A stretch of DNA of 64,000 nt, taken from Lentibacillus salicampi. Its GTDB lineage: Bacteria; Bacillota; Bacilli; Bacillales; Amphibacillaceae. Under the pieces are notes generated by a model, which was not told the DNA's origin, did no database searches, and saw only the letters and a list, made by a program, of their open reading frames with translations. Position numbers and translations under genes: made by a program. Each line of letters opens with the position of its first letter. Positions within the stretch are counted from its first letter, which is position 1. Below, piece by piece: positions 54,927-63,918 of the stretch. The DNA lies in contig NZ_SRHY01000008.1 of the NCBI RefSeq assembly GCF_004565465.1, positions 1 through 64,000 on the forward strand, read 5' to 3'.

Positions 54927-56504
54927 TTAATAATTCTGTTGTGATTTTTTCTTATTCCTTACATTGTGGATCCAGGCCTTGTCGTTATCCATCATCTTCT
55001 TAGCAGCATAAATGGTGAATATCTGGATGAATATGATGGGTATCCCCATGAGTCCTGATAGCACTTCCAGCGGTGCCAGACCTCCAATTCGCATTAGCAG
55101 CAGTGCCAATACCGTTATGATGACGGCAACAAGTATTCTTAACGTTCTTGATGGCTCAGCCTTACTCATGTTTTTAGTACCTGTATAAGATGCGATTGTG
55201 TATGTTGTTGAATCCAATGTTGTTGTCAAAAAGATCGTCGCAATAATGATAAAGAGTACCAGCACAATATTCGATAACGGTAATGAACTTAAAATGGCCG
55301 GTATAGCTGCCATGGCATCGTCCTTAGCAATTTCCAGCACGGGGGTTTCACCGGTCAGATACTGGTGTGCACCAAGACCGCCAAGGACACCTGTTGCCAC
55401 CCAGGAAAGCATCGTCGGCGCAAACAGATATGTCAGAATCATTTCTTTGATCGTGCGGCCTTTCGAAATCTTTGCAGCGAACACACTATGAAGCATGGCC
55501 CATGTCGCACTATAAGCAAACCAGAAGACGGTATTGCTGACGATATAAGTCGCCCCCTCCATATTTGTTGAATCCGTGTGAATCGACATATCAATATAAT
55601 TGGCCAGCAAATGACCAACACTGTCAGTGAAAAAGTTCAAAATAAAAATACCAGGACCTATAACCATCACTAACAGGGCAAATGCTCCCGCCAGATACAT
55701 ATTCAGCGTACTAAGCCGCTTAATTCCCTTTTCAATGCCCAAATAGGCACTTATCGAAAATAAAAATACCCAAGCAATCGTTACAATCAGCGTTAACATA
55801 AAGGACTGTTCAATATTAAACAGTTCAGCCAGGTTGTAGGTAACAATCGGTGCCCCCAGTCCCAATGTAACCGCAGCACCTGAGAGAATACTAACCAGAA
55901 AAATAATATCCAGTATTTTTCCGCCAATGCCGTCAACGAACTGATCACCAAAAATATCACGGCACGCTTCAGATATGCGCATAAATGGCTTTTTCCGAAC
56001 GTGCAGGATATAGCCCATGGCAGGTGCAGCCATGACAAAGATGGCAAATACTTGAACACTCCACATGAACATACTGTAGGCATTACCCCACAGCAATGCG
56101 TCAGCCGACCCTGCCTCAGCACCGAACGGCGGATCAATCGCCACATTTGCCCATTCCGTCATGCCTGTTCGCATAATCGTTGAGCCCAGCCCCATCGCAA
56201 TTAGGATAGAAGCATACTCAAATAAATTAAAGCGCGGTTTCTCTGTCGGATCACCCAGCACAACATCACCGTATTTGGAAAACGATAAATACAGACCGGC
56301 AATAACCAGAATGATGGCGTACCAAATATAGCCCCACGTGAACATACTGACAATCTGGTTGAAAATGCTGTTCAACAGTTCCAGTGATTTATCCTCATAT
56401 AATGCAAACGGAACACAGATGAGAATCATAATAATTAAAGATGGGGCAAAGATGCGATGATCAATCAGCCTGCCGCTCAACCCCTTATTTCCGTTCCCTT
56501 TCAT
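54927..56504 (-). CDS. BCCT-family compatible-solute transporter
   Basis: About 525 residues with twelve helices. The family's substrate-site helix region is visible (YSATWAMLHSVFAAKISKGRTI) with the cation/glycine-rich GLGSTIMRTGMTEWANV early on. BCCT carriers move betaine, choline, carnitine or other quaternary amines. The usual aromatic-box W-x-x-x-W-W is altered (FWFAYSATWAML), so the substrate may differ from glycine betaine. The ATG follows GGAGG by seven bases. Confidence 0.88.
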   Translation of the reverse strand: MKGNGNKGLSGRLIDHRIFAPSLIIMILICVPFALYEDKSLELLNSIFNQIVSMFTWGYIWYAIILVIAGLYLSFSKYGDVVLGDPTEKPRFNLFEYASILIAMGLGSTIMRTGMTEWANVAIDPPFGAEAGSADALLWGNAYSMFMWSVQVFAIFVMAAPAMGYILHVRKKPFMRISEACRDIFGDQFVDGIGGKILDIIFLVSILSGAAVTLGLGAPIVTYNLAELFNIEQSFMLTLIVTIAWVFLFSISAYLGIEKGIKRLSTLNMYLAGAFALLVMVIGPGIFILNFFTDSVGHLLANYIDMSIHTDSTNMEGATYIVSNTVFWFAYSATWAMLHSVFAAKISKGRTIKEMILTYLFAPTMLSWVATGVLGGLGAHQYLTGETPVLEIAKDDAMAAIPAILSSLPLSNIVLVLFIIIATIFLTTTLDSTTYTIASYTGTKNMSKAEPSRTLRILVAVIITVLALLLMRIGGLAPLEVLSGLMGIPIIFIQIFTIYAAKKMMDNDKAWIHNVRNKKKSQQNY

Positions 56505-56529
56505 CAAGAAACCTCCAATCACAAATTCG

Positions 56530-56558
56530 GGACAAGGGCGGGTTCCTTGACCTTGTCC
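56530..56558. repeat. GGACAAGG...CCTTGTCC inverted repeat before the BCCT gene
   Basis: An 8-bp perfect stem upstream of the BCCT start codon, related to the elements at 50353 and 57365. Here it lies in a 5' leader, not a 3' end. The rest of 56560-56804 shows nothing more. Confidence 0.55.
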
Positions 56559-56804
56559 TTAATTGGGATAATGAACCCACCCCTTTTAAAATAAATATAT
56601 TGGACTTATTACCGCATGATCACATTTATAAACTTAGGTAGCTTTAAAGGGAGCTTTAAAAATTAAAAAGCCCTCATGCCTGTATTGATTCCCTGGTAAT
56701 TCCATTCTTACCCTTAAACTGCCAGAAACCCAAACCACTTTGTATATTTTCAGGAAAGTAATCCAAAATATCTACAAGAAACATATCTTAATGGAGGATA
56801 TAAG

Positions 56805-57365
56805 ATGCCTAATTTTACCCAGCTTTTTGAATCAGCATCGAATGTTTTTCAAACGCTGACAGACAACAAAAAAGACCCGTTACACGTGGGTGAAGCCATG
56901 TCTTGCTGGACATACCTTGCGTTTGTGAACAATATTATGACTTATGAAGAAATAGGCCTTTATACAACAACAGACCCCGGAGTAAAAGAGCTCTATCAGG
57001 AGGGATTAAAAATAGCGACTTCCCACAAAAAGCAGTTAACAGAATTGATGCGGGAAGAGGGCGTGTCCCTGCCAACTTCCCCGGAGAGCAAGCCGAATTC
57101 TGATCCAAGTGCCATACCAGTGGGTGCAAGATTCACAGACTTCGAACTGGCAAACACGATTAATATTAACTTTGTGGCAGCAGCAGATATGTGTGCAGCC
57201 GCTGCAAGTCAGTGCCTTCGTACCGATATCGGTCTTATGTTCATCAAATTCCAGACCGAAAAATTAGCTATGGGGTACAAAGCCAAAGAATTAATGAATA
57301 AGAAAGGTTGGCTCATCAAACCACCCTATTTCCAGCCCCAAGGCACGCCACATCCAAAAAAATAG
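56805..57365 (+). CDS. DUF3231 protein, single-domain
   Basis: 186 residues, one DUF3231 helical bundle (HVGEAMSCWTYLAFVNNIM, then ATSHKKQLTELMREEGVSLP) ending in KGWLIKPPYF. It is the third family member in this 7-kb stretch and diverges strongly from the tandem pair. AATGGAGG precedes the ATG. The stop codon touches a GGGACA/TGTCCC hairpin. Function unknown. Confidence 0.85.
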   Translation: MPNFTQLFESASNVFQTLTDNKKDPLHVGEAMSCWTYLAFVNNIMTYEEIGLYTTTDPGVKELYQEGLKIATSHKKQLTELMREEGVSLPTSPESKPNSDPSAIPVGARFTDFELANTININFVAAADMCAAAASQCLRTDIGLMFIKFQTEKLAMGYKAKELMNKKGWLIKPPYFQPQGTPHPKK

Positions 57366-57392
57366 GGACAGAGGGTCAGGTAACATTGTCCC
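57365..57392. repeat. GGGACA...TGTCCC element after the third DUF3231 gene
   Basis: GGGACA (57365-57370) and TGTCCC (57387-57392) enclose AGGGTCAGG, the same core order as the element at 50353. It starts on the last base of the DUF3231 stop codon. Confidence 0.55.
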
Positions 57393-57607
57393 AACCCTCT
57401 CCCCTTCTACATAAGGGCGCGATACCTCACTCTCTGTCATGCCCCTGGTTAATTAATATAAATCTACTTTATCGGAGTCGATTTCCCAAAACTCCGAGAA
57501 GCCTTCTTATGGTCAAAACTACCTTAGAGAGTCGCCGGAACGTCCGATTCAGCACCTCTCAGGACCGGAGATAGAGGGGCAGGTACGTGCATAACCTTTT
57601 GCCCCAT

Positions 57608-57718
57608 CTACTTCTCAAATGTTACGAGTTTTAAAATCGCCTTCATAAACTCATCGAATGATGTAACGTATTTTTGGCGCTGATTGTACCACTTTCCCAA
57701 CCGTTTCCAGCAGTCAGC
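57608..57718 (-). pseudogene. C-terminal remnant of a transposase
   Basis: The minus strand reads ADCWKRLGKWYNQRQKYVTS, then FDEFMKAILKLVTFEK and a stop; the pattern is like the tail of IS630-type DDE transposases. An in-frame stop lies just upstream and no terminal inverted repeats are seen. Weak identification. Confidence 0.4.
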
Positions 57719-57787
57719 TGGTTATGGCCGAATTATTGACGTTTTAGCTGCGATTTGCATCATCATCCGTAATGTTTGAATGGAGAC

Positions 57788-57868
57788 TTATTTTTTCTGA
57801 TTTGACGCAATTGCAGCCACCAATGAACCAAACGTAATCATCAGAACAAGCGATTCAAATACAGTCAT
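57788..57868 (-). CDS. Holin-like toxin (Hol-Tox) candidate, 26 residues
   Basis: MTVFESLVLMITFGSLVAAI and six more residues (ASNQKK): one membrane helix with a short charged tail. This agrees with the small putative holin-like toxin family of Bacillales, which begins MTVFEALMLM in many genomes. GGAAGG precedes the ATG. In known type I systems an antisense RNA would overlap the 3' end; I cannot verify one here. Confidence 0.7.
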   Translation of the reverse strand: MTVFESLVLMITFGSLVAAIASNQKK

Positions 57869-58115
57869 GTGGCGTCCTTCCTTCCCTTTTGAGTCAGGAT
57901 CTTTTCTTCAGCTGCAGATCAGTTACCAGATAACCCTTAGCATTCAGCCCTTAAAACAAATCCATAATGTTTTTGATATGCTGCCATTCATTTTGTTATG
58001 AGTAAGGATATGTGTGACACGGCTTGTCCTATGACCCTTTTTCAGGAATTTTCGAAATGGGAAATCCAGTTTCCGCCGACTTTTTTAAACGTGAAAAAGA
58101 AGACCAAGTGAATAC

Positions 58116-58532
58116 TTAATCTTCTTCCAGATACAAACATTGATGTAGAGGCGGGCACCCTAGTACAATCCAAATTTTAATAAAAAGTTCCAGTCTAGGC
58201 TGTGAGGCGTTGTTAAAAATTTTGCTGATATTGGGCGCCTTCATCCCCAGCTGCGCGGCGATATCCTTGATATACATCCCCTTCTGTGTTGCAATTTCTT
58301 TAAAGCGGTTTTGAATGACCGGATAGTGCGTATTTTCAATAAAAGGATTGATCTGTTTGAAATGACTGATTTGTTCCAGCTTATCGATGACAGACCCCAC
58401 CACAAAGTCCTCCATCCGATAATTATCACCCCGATTTATATCCCGATGGCGGTTAATCAAATTTTCAAGTTCAGTCAGTTCTTTCAGTTGATCATACGTT
58501 TCATCCTTAAGCCGGATGGTCAGTTCCTTCAT
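58116..58532 (-). CDS. XRE-type helix-turn-helix regulator
   Basis: 138 residues. The N-terminus (MKELTIRLKDETYDQLKEL) looks like a ribbon-helix-helix or dimer strand; the C-terminal 65 residues form a Cro/CI-like HTH (RFKEIATQKGMYIKDIAAQL, GMKAPNISKIFNNASQPRLE). GAGGTG is eight bases before the ATG. It is a monocistronic DNA-binding protein of unknown targets; the holin-like toxin gene lies 250 bases downstream. Confidence 0.75.
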   Translation of the reverse strand: MKELTIRLKDETYDQLKELTELENLINRHRDINRGDNYRMEDFVVGSVIDKLEQISHFKQINPFIENTHYPVIQNRFKEIATQKGMYIKDIAAQLGMKAPNISKIFNNASQPRLELFIKIWIVLGCPPLHQCLYLEED

Positions 58533-58589
58533 GAATAAATCACCTCAGGGTTGGACAGGCTATTGGCAAACAAATAAAGGATGATGAAA

Positions 58590-58664
58590 ATGCTACATCA
58601 CAACGATAAAGAAGATGTCATTGAAACAATTCACGAAACATTCGATAAAGGCAGCAAAGGATAA
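58590..58664 (+). CDS. Possible 24-residue peptide
   Basis: An ATG eight bases after AAAGGA opens MLHHNDKEDVIETIHETFDK and four more residues before TAA. It is acidic and helical. It could be a small protein, or the stump of a longer one. The divergent XRE gene is about 60 bases away. Confidence 0.3.
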   Translation: MLHHNDKEDVIETIHETFDKGSKG

Positions 58665-58841
58665 GAAGCGCTTATTATAGTGACACGAGAAAATAATCCT
58701 GTTAATGGTATATTCGATTGCATTCATGAAAATACCCTCAATCTTGGAACAAGGCCTCATCGATCGGAATGACAGCCATCTTGTTTCAGTTGATTGCTCC
58801 TCACGTGATTGCTAAAATGAACGTGAGAGAGGTGACCGACA

Positions 58842-59702
58842 ATGACTATTTCCGAGCAACACAGCCCGGTTGCTTTGATAACCGGTGCGTCTGGCGGCCT
58901 TGGCCTTTTGACAAGCCTGGCACTCGCTGAGGCTGGGTTTTATGTACTGGCTTCGATGCGGGAGTTATCCAAGAAAGACAACCTGATCGAAAAAGCACGG
59001 GAAAAAGGTGTTGAAGCGAATATTGCATGCGTCGGGCTGAATGTCACCCATCAGGATGATATTAATACTTTGATTCCAGACATTATTAAGCAGTATGGGG
59101 CTATCGATGTGCTGATCAACAACGCTGGCTATGCAGCGGGCGGGTTTACGGAAGAATTACCGCTTGAGGATTGGCGCCGGCAGTTTGAAACAAATGTTTT
59201 TGGTTTGATTGCTGTGACAAAGGCAGTCTTACCATATATGCGTGAGCGACGAAGAGGTACCATCTTGAACCTTTCCAGCATCAGTGGTCGTGTCGCGCTG
59301 CCAGGCCTTGCGCCATATTCTGCCTCTAAGTATGCGGTTGAAGGTTTCAGTGAGGCACTAAGGCTGGAGATGCTGCCATATGGCGTTCACGTCGTTTTGA
59401 TCGAACCGGGTTCCTATCAGACGGACATTTGGTCAAAAGGCATGGACCATTTTAATATTGATGGCGATTCCCCTTATAAAGAGGAAGGTGACACGTTAAT
59501 GAGAATCGTCAGCCACATCGCTGAAACAGCCGGTGACCCTAAAGAAGTGGCGCGTTTGATTGTCAAGATGGCTCAAGATGACCACCCTGATCTTCGTTCC
59601 CCCGTCGGTAAGAGCGTGAAAACGATAACACGGCTGAAAAATGTGCTGCCATGGAAGTGGCTGGAGCGGGTGATTTTGAAAAAAGTCAGTCCTCGTAAAT
59701 AG
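58842..59702 (+). CDS. SDR-family oxidoreductase
   Basis: 286 residues of the classical SDR type, somewhat longer than average. Dinucleotide site TGASGGLG at 14-21, NNAG at 93-96, Ser near 145-146 and Y159-x-x-x-K163 (YSASKYAVEGF). The longer C-terminus (VILKKVSPRK) is basic. NADP(H)-dependent reduction of a lipid or retinol-like carbonyl is typical for this subgroup; the substrate is unknown. Single gene, GAGAGGTG before the ATG. Confidence 0.85.
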   Translation: MTISEQHSPVALITGASGGLGLLTSLALAEAGFYVLASMRELSKKDNLIEKAREKGVEANIACVGLNVTHQDDINTLIPDIIKQYGAIDVLINNAGYAAGGFTEELPLEDWRRQFETNVFGLIAVTKAVLPYMRERRRGTILNLSSISGRVALPGLAPYSASKYAVEGFSEALRLEMLPYGVHVVLIEPGSYQTDIWSKGMDHFNIDGDSPYKEEGDTLMRIVSHIAETAGDPKEVARLIVKMAQDDHPDLRSPVGKSVKTITRLKNVLPWKWLERVILKKVSPRK

Positions 59703-60017
59703 AAGGAAGTTTTTCGGTCTTCTTTTAACTACAGAGACATAATCGAGAACAAAAGTCACACACTGCCGGGACCGCTTCTATCCTCTCCATTCATCACCCA
59801 AAGTGCTGTCATTAACCTAAAATCCCACCAAAGGCATGGAGCACAATGCCTGAACTAAAATATGGTCGTTACTATTTTCCTTGCCCACTTCCAAGTATAG
59901 GTACTTATAAGTGCGCGTATTCCAACTTCATTCGACTGTATAAACCGTTTCATATGTCAGTAATATGTACATATTTAAAGAAACAAGCATTCTGAATACT
60001 GATAAAGCAGACTAACA

Positions 60018-60039
60018 CCTATATTCACGCAAATATAGG
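60018..60039. promoter_or_regulatory. Inverted repeat upstream of the betaine-binding protein gene
   Basis: CCTATATT and AATATAGG with a 6-base spacer, about 80 bases before the gene. A candidate operator. From 59703 to 60017 nothing else can be supported. Confidence 0.45.
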
Positions 60040-60120
60040 ACAAAACAGCATTTGGGTTTTCCAAACGTCTTTTTTATAATTGTATTGATTGACTTTAAAA
60101 AAGGAGTGGTTAAGTTATAT

Positions 60121-61059
60121 ATGTGGAAAACATATCGTTTTTTAGGCATCTTTATTATTTTCCTGGTGGGTATGACATTAGCAGCATGCGGTGATGGCAA
60201 CCAGGAAAATGAAAGTAAAAGTGACAATGCCAATGAATCCAATGGCAACGAAATCGGGGAAAAAAGCATTACCTTAGGAGTCGATAATTATGTGTCCAAC
60301 ACATCAAACACATATGTCGCAAAACTATTACTGGAAGAGATTGGTTACGACGTCGAAGTAAATCAAACTGACGTCGGTGTTGAATATACCGGCCTGAGTA
60401 ATGGCTCAACAGATGCAATTGTCGGTGCATGGCTTCCTACAACACATGGAAGTTACTGGGATGAATATAAAGATGACCTTGAAAAAATAAACACCGTTAC
60501 CGAAAAAGTAGAACTAGGCTTAGCCGTTCCAGCATATATGGAAGATATTAATTCGATTGAAGACTTGGCCAATAATACGAGTAATGTCGGAGAAAAACTG
60601 GAATGGACCATCACTGGCATCAGTCCCGGTGCAGGTGAAATGAAAATGATGAATAATGAAGTCATGCCCGGATACGGTTTGAATGAAGATTGGGAACTGC
60701 TTGAAAGCTCCGGTGCAGCTATGTCCGCAGCGTTATCAGATGCAATCGACCAAAAAGAACCGATTGTTGTCACGTTGTGGACACCACACTGGACATTCAA
60801 TGAATTTGACTTAAAAATTCTAGAAGACCCGAAAGGAACATTTGGCGAACCGGATGACGTATTCTCCGTCGCCGGAAAAGATTTTAAAGACCAATCGCCA
60901 GCAGCATACAAATTCCTTGAACAATTTTCAATCACAAAAGAAAATACCCAAAAGATGATGGTTGATATTAAAGATGGAATGGGTGAAGAAGAAGCCGCAC
61001 AGAAATTTATTGATAACAATCCTGACCTGAAAGATGAATGGTTGGAAGGGTTTGAGTAA
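60121..61059 (+). CDS. Glycine betaine/proline-type ABC binding lipoprotein (OpuAC-like), orphan
   Basis: About 312 residues: lipoprotein signal (FLGIFIIFLVGMTLAAC, lipobox LAAC), then an OpuAC/ProX-type substrate-binding fold with the ITLGVDNYVSNTSNTYV opening and aromatic cage residues in AWLPTTHGSYWDEY and LWTPHWTFNEF (two Trp each). It binds a quaternary amine outside the cell. No ATPase or permease gene is adjacent, so it must serve a distant transporter or another role. The ATG at 60121 has a rather distant AGGAG (13 bases). Confidence 0.9.
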   Translation: MWKTYRFLGIFIIFLVGMTLAACGDGNQENESKSDNANESNGNEIGEKSITLGVDNYVSNTSNTYVAKLLLEEIGYDVEVNQTDVGVEYTGLSNGSTDAIVGAWLPTTHGSYWDEYKDDLEKINTVTEKVELGLAVPAYMEDINSIEDLANNTSNVGEKLEWTITGISPGAGEMKMMNNEVMPGYGLNEDWELLESSGAAMSAALSDAIDQKEPIVVTLWTPHWTFNEFDLKILEDPKGTFGEPDDVFSVAGKDFKDQSPAAYKFLEQFSITKENTQKMMVDIKDGMGEEEAAQKFIDNNPDLKDEWLEGFE

Positions 61060-61073
61060 TATTTCATACAGGA

Positions 61074-61111
61074 GCCAATCTTCCTGAAGAATACAGGAGG
61101 GTTGGTTTTTT
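61074..61111 (+). terminator. Terminator after the binding-protein gene
   Basis: CCAATCTTCCTG pairs with CAGGAGGGTTGG around a 7-base loop, followed by TTTTTT. Confidence 0.9.
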
Positions 61112-61200
61112 CATGGTTTTGGAGAAATTGTAGTCATATCCTTATATGATGCAAATATAGGGCAAAGGATCGAACAACTCCTGCTTTTCGGGCTAAAACA

Positions 61201-61243
61201 ATAAAAACTGGCGCATAACACCTAAGATTAAATGTTATGCACC
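61201..61243 (-). terminator. Terminator of the MerR-like gene
   Basis: GGTGCATAACA and TGTTATGCGCC form an 11-bp stem (one G-U) followed by AGTTTTTATT on the minus strand. Confidence 0.8.
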
Positions 61244-61266
61244 GTGTTTCGCTCGTTACGTTGCTT

Positions 61267-61782
61267 TTACTGTCTAGCTTTTCGTTTCAAACCATAGTTT
61301 ATTACAGAGGCAAGCTGCTGCTTTAACGTATTCACCTCTTGTTTCAAGTGACTGATTTCATCTGTCTGTTTCTTTATATCCCTGAGTAGCTTGTTTTGGT
61401 TTTGTTGCTTTTCTTTAATAATTTCAACCAGTTGTTGCTGATGCTCAACATTGCTGACAACTTTACCAATCGTCTGCATCATCGTAACCACATTTTCTTT
61501 ATAGCTTTCATCGTGAGACTGCTGAGTTATGCCTTTCATATTATCCAACCTCACAGGAAAGGTACTCGTTGCCAACATTTCTCTAATTTGCTGTCTCTCG
61601 TAATCTTGATCGCTGCATTCTTTAATGAACTTCAACACTTCAATTCCATCCGATCGATAGTAAGTAACTTTGTTCAATTTTGTTTTCGGGATATAAACAT
61701 CAAAATCTTCAATCCATTGTTCCAGGGTATTTTTTTGAACCCCAATAATGTGGCTTAAGCTTTCTTTGCTTAAAAATTCCAA
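61267..61782 (-). CDS. MerR-like HTH protein with C-terminal coiled coil
   Basis: 171 residues. The N-terminal 60 look like a MerR-type HTH (SKESLSHIIGVQKNTLEQWI, then TYYRSDGIEVLKFIKE); about residues 105-160 form a Gln/Lys-rich coiled coil (QQLVEIIKEKQQNQNKLLRD). The plan resembles the RacA or plasmid-type DUF3967 proteins, but I cannot assign it. The start codon is TTG. An ATG two codons upstream is out of frame by one base, so a one-base error at the start should be considered. Confidence 0.65.
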   Translation of the reverse strand: MEFLSKESLSHIIGVQKNTLEQWIEDFDVYIPKTKLNKVTYYRSDGIEVLKFIKECSDQDYERQQIREMLATSTFPVRLDNMKGITQQSHDESYKENVVTMMQTIGKVVSNVEHQQQLVEIIKEKQQNQNKLLRDIKKQTDEISHLKQEVNTLKQQLASVINYGLKRKARQ

Positions 61783-61883
61783 TGTTTCATCGTCTCCCTT
61801 TTACCATTTATCCCTTTCATAACCATGGTAAAAAATGAATTTGGAACAAATATGTAATGAATGTAGAAAAAGTGCGTGATGAA

Positions 61884-62087
61884 CTACTGTCGTTCCTGCA
61901 CTATCTCTTTCACCCTGCCTACATTGCCATCGTCCAGCATGACCTTGATGCCATGCGGATGTGTAGCAGCATTCGTCAGTATTTTTGACACGATGCCTTC
62001 CGTCAATTCTCCGGAGCGCTGGTCCTTTTTTTGAACAACGCGCACTTTTTCTCCAAGCTTTATATTGTCTCTTCTAGTTCCGCTCAT
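61884..62087 (-). CDS. ywbE: YwbE family protein
   Basis: 67 residues: RRDNIKLGEKVRVVQKKDQR, SGELTEGIVSKILTNAATHP and HGIKVMLDDGNVGRVKEI match the YwbE family, a small SH3-like barrel protein found in Bacillales and other phyla. Function unknown. An AAAGGAG site is upstream of the ATG. Confidence 0.92.
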   Translation of the reverse strand: MSGTRRDNIKLGEKVRVVQKKDQRSGELTEGIVSKILTNAATHPHGIKVMLDDGNVGRVKEIVQERQ

Positions 62088-62213
62088 ATTGAATTTAACT
62101 CCTTTGTTAGCTTTACAGATATCAAGATTCCTTCTTTCTTAAAACCTAGCGTAGCATAATTTTTCATAACTTCACACCGTCATAACAGAACTGTGACAGT
62201 ACTTGCCTATTAT

Positions 62214-62251
62214 GAAAAGAGCATAACACCTTCACATGATGCCATGCTCTT
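62214..62251 (-). terminator. Terminator after the HsdR remnant
   Basis: AAGAGCAT and ATGCTCTT form an 8-bp stem around an imperfect loop, followed by TTTTC on the minus strand. Confidence 0.65.
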
Positions 62252-62255
62252 ATTA

Positions 62256-62488
62256 TCAATATGCTTTATGCTTATAATGCACCTCTGCCAATTCCATCAG
62301 CTGCCGTGCGAGACTTTCTGCCTGCTTCGACGGGAGTTGCTTGCACGGAGTTGCCGTTTGATCCGCTTGCCCATTTCACGCTTTACATCATCCTTGAATG
62401 TCCAGTCGATGACGGTGTTGTCTTGAATGATTTCCGTAATAATGTGCGTCAGTTCCTTCACATTGTCATCTTCATCCAGAAATATCAC
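62256..62488 (-). pseudogene. C-terminal remnant of type I restriction subunit HsdR
   Basis: The frame from 62488 reads NTVIDWTFKDDVKREMGKRI followed by KRQLR, the C-terminal domain of EcoR124-type HsdR subunits. After RQLRA the frame must shift by one base to continue LPSKQAESLARQLMELAEVH and YKHKAY to the stop. No helicase or nuclease part is present. The fragment starts inside the stop region of the mannitol PTS gene (4-base overlap), so a deletion joined the two. Confidence 0.7.
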
Positions 62489-63918
62489 CTAAGCTCCTGA
62501 ACCAACTGATCATAAACCTTCATATCCGTAAACGATTTGAGAGGATAATAGATTTTGTTTGGTACATGATGCTCGATTGTAGGCAGAAGACGTTCATGAC
62601 AGACGATCAGATCGGCATCTTCCGGGATATCGTTAATCGATGCATTCTCGACTGTAATCGGCAAATTTGCCTGCTGCAATTTTTTGCGCAGCATTGCTCC
62701 TCCCATCGCACTGGAGCCAATTCCTGCTTCACATACAAAATAAATCGAACGAATGGTACCTCCCTTCAGCATCTTTGTATCCAGTTCAATTTCGTTTTGT
62801 ACATTTTCCGCGAAATGAGCGGTATTACGCTCATTCACCCTGGGCAGCCTGCCACTTTCCGTTAATCTGTAAAATGTATTGATTGTTTCTTTCGTATCAT
62901 TGACTGTTGGCGTTTCTGCTACACGATTCAATAAAACGATACTTATCAAAAAGGATGCGGCACCTGACAAAAGGATGCTCAATAGAATTAACAGCATATC
63001 TGCTCTTGGGGATAATGCGGTCAACAGCAAAGCGCTTCCAGGGGAAGAAATCGCAACAAGACCAACTTGAAATTGCTGGAAACAATAAACACCGACCATT
63101 CCGCCTATCATGACAGCAATAATGAGCCTTGGCTTCTTAAGGACATATGGGAAATACACTTCATGTATCCCGCCGAAAAAATGAACAAACGTAGCCAGTT
63201 TCGCTCCCTTTCGTTGTTCCCCTTTTGTTTTCAGCCAATAGGCAAGGAGGATTCCCAGGCCCGGACCCGGGTTTGATTCGATTAAGAAAAATATTGATTT
63301 GCCCAATTCGTTGACCTGGTGTATGCCCAAAGGAGCCAGGATTCCAAAATTCACAACATTATTAAAGAACAATACCTTAGCCGGCTCAACAAAGATAGCG
63401 ACAAGCGGCAGCAAGCTGGAACTTGCGATGGATCCCAGCCATTGCAATATGATGTCTGTTCCTGCTGAAAATATCTTTCCTATGTACAAATAACAAATCA
63501 ATGTGAATAAAAATGCGATCAAAGCAATGATGATGTTCCCGATCAGGAGTTCATACCCGGCTCCCGGCAATCGTTTTATAATGTGCTGATCAATTTTCTT
63601 AATGATCCAGCCCGAAATCGGCCCGATAATCATGGCGCCAAGTATGGCCGGTACGGTACTGGATAGCGTCAAGCCAAATATAGCTATGGCAGCTGTAGCG
63701 CCGCCTTTTTGCCCGCCGATTAATTTTCCGCCGGTAAAGCCGATCAGGACAGGTAAAATCGTATGGTATACCGGGTTTACGATTTGTATGATCGTTTCAT
63801 TGTACCACCATCCGTAATCACCGAAAATCACACGAATCACACCAACAGCAATAATGATGATGATATTTTGATAGACCATCGCACTCAAAAGTTGGGCAAA
63901 TCTCCTCATTTTGCTCAC
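62485..63918 (-). CDS. mtlA: PTS mannitol transporter, EIICB
   Basis: 477 residues. EIIC membrane domain first (FAQLLSAMVYQNIIIIIAVG, IGGQKGGATAAIAIFG, FFGGIHEVYFPYVL with the typical G-G-x-H-E-x-Y-F-P), then a linker and EIIB with phospho-Cys in VCEAGIGSSAMGGAML. No EIIA domain is attached. The GTG start overlaps the stop of the upstream gene as GTGA, implying translational coupling; an ATG three codons later is the alternative. It imports and phosphorylates mannitol. Confidence 0.93.
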   Translation of the reverse strand: MSKMRRFAQLLSAMVYQNIIIIIAVGVIRVIFGDYGWWYNETIIQIVNPVYHTILPVLIGFTGGKLIGGQKGGATAAIAIFGLTLSSTVPAILGAMIIGPISGWIIKKIDQHIIKRLPGAGYELLIGNIIIALIAFLFTLICYLYIGKIFSAGTDIILQWLGSIASSSLLPLVAIFVEPAKVLFFNNVVNFGILAPLGIHQVNELGKSIFFLIESNPGPGLGILLAYWLKTKGEQRKGAKLATFVHFFGGIHEVYFPYVLKKPRLIIAVMIGGMVGVYCFQQFQVGLVAISSPGSALLLTALSPRADMLLILLSILLSGAASFLISIVLLNRVAETPTVNDTKETINTFYRLTESGRLPRVNERNTAHFAENVQNEIELDTKMLKGGTIRSIYFVCEAGIGSSAMGGAMLRKKLQQANLPITVENASINDIPEDADLIVCHERLLPTIEHHVPNKIYYPLKSFTDMKVYDQLVQELR

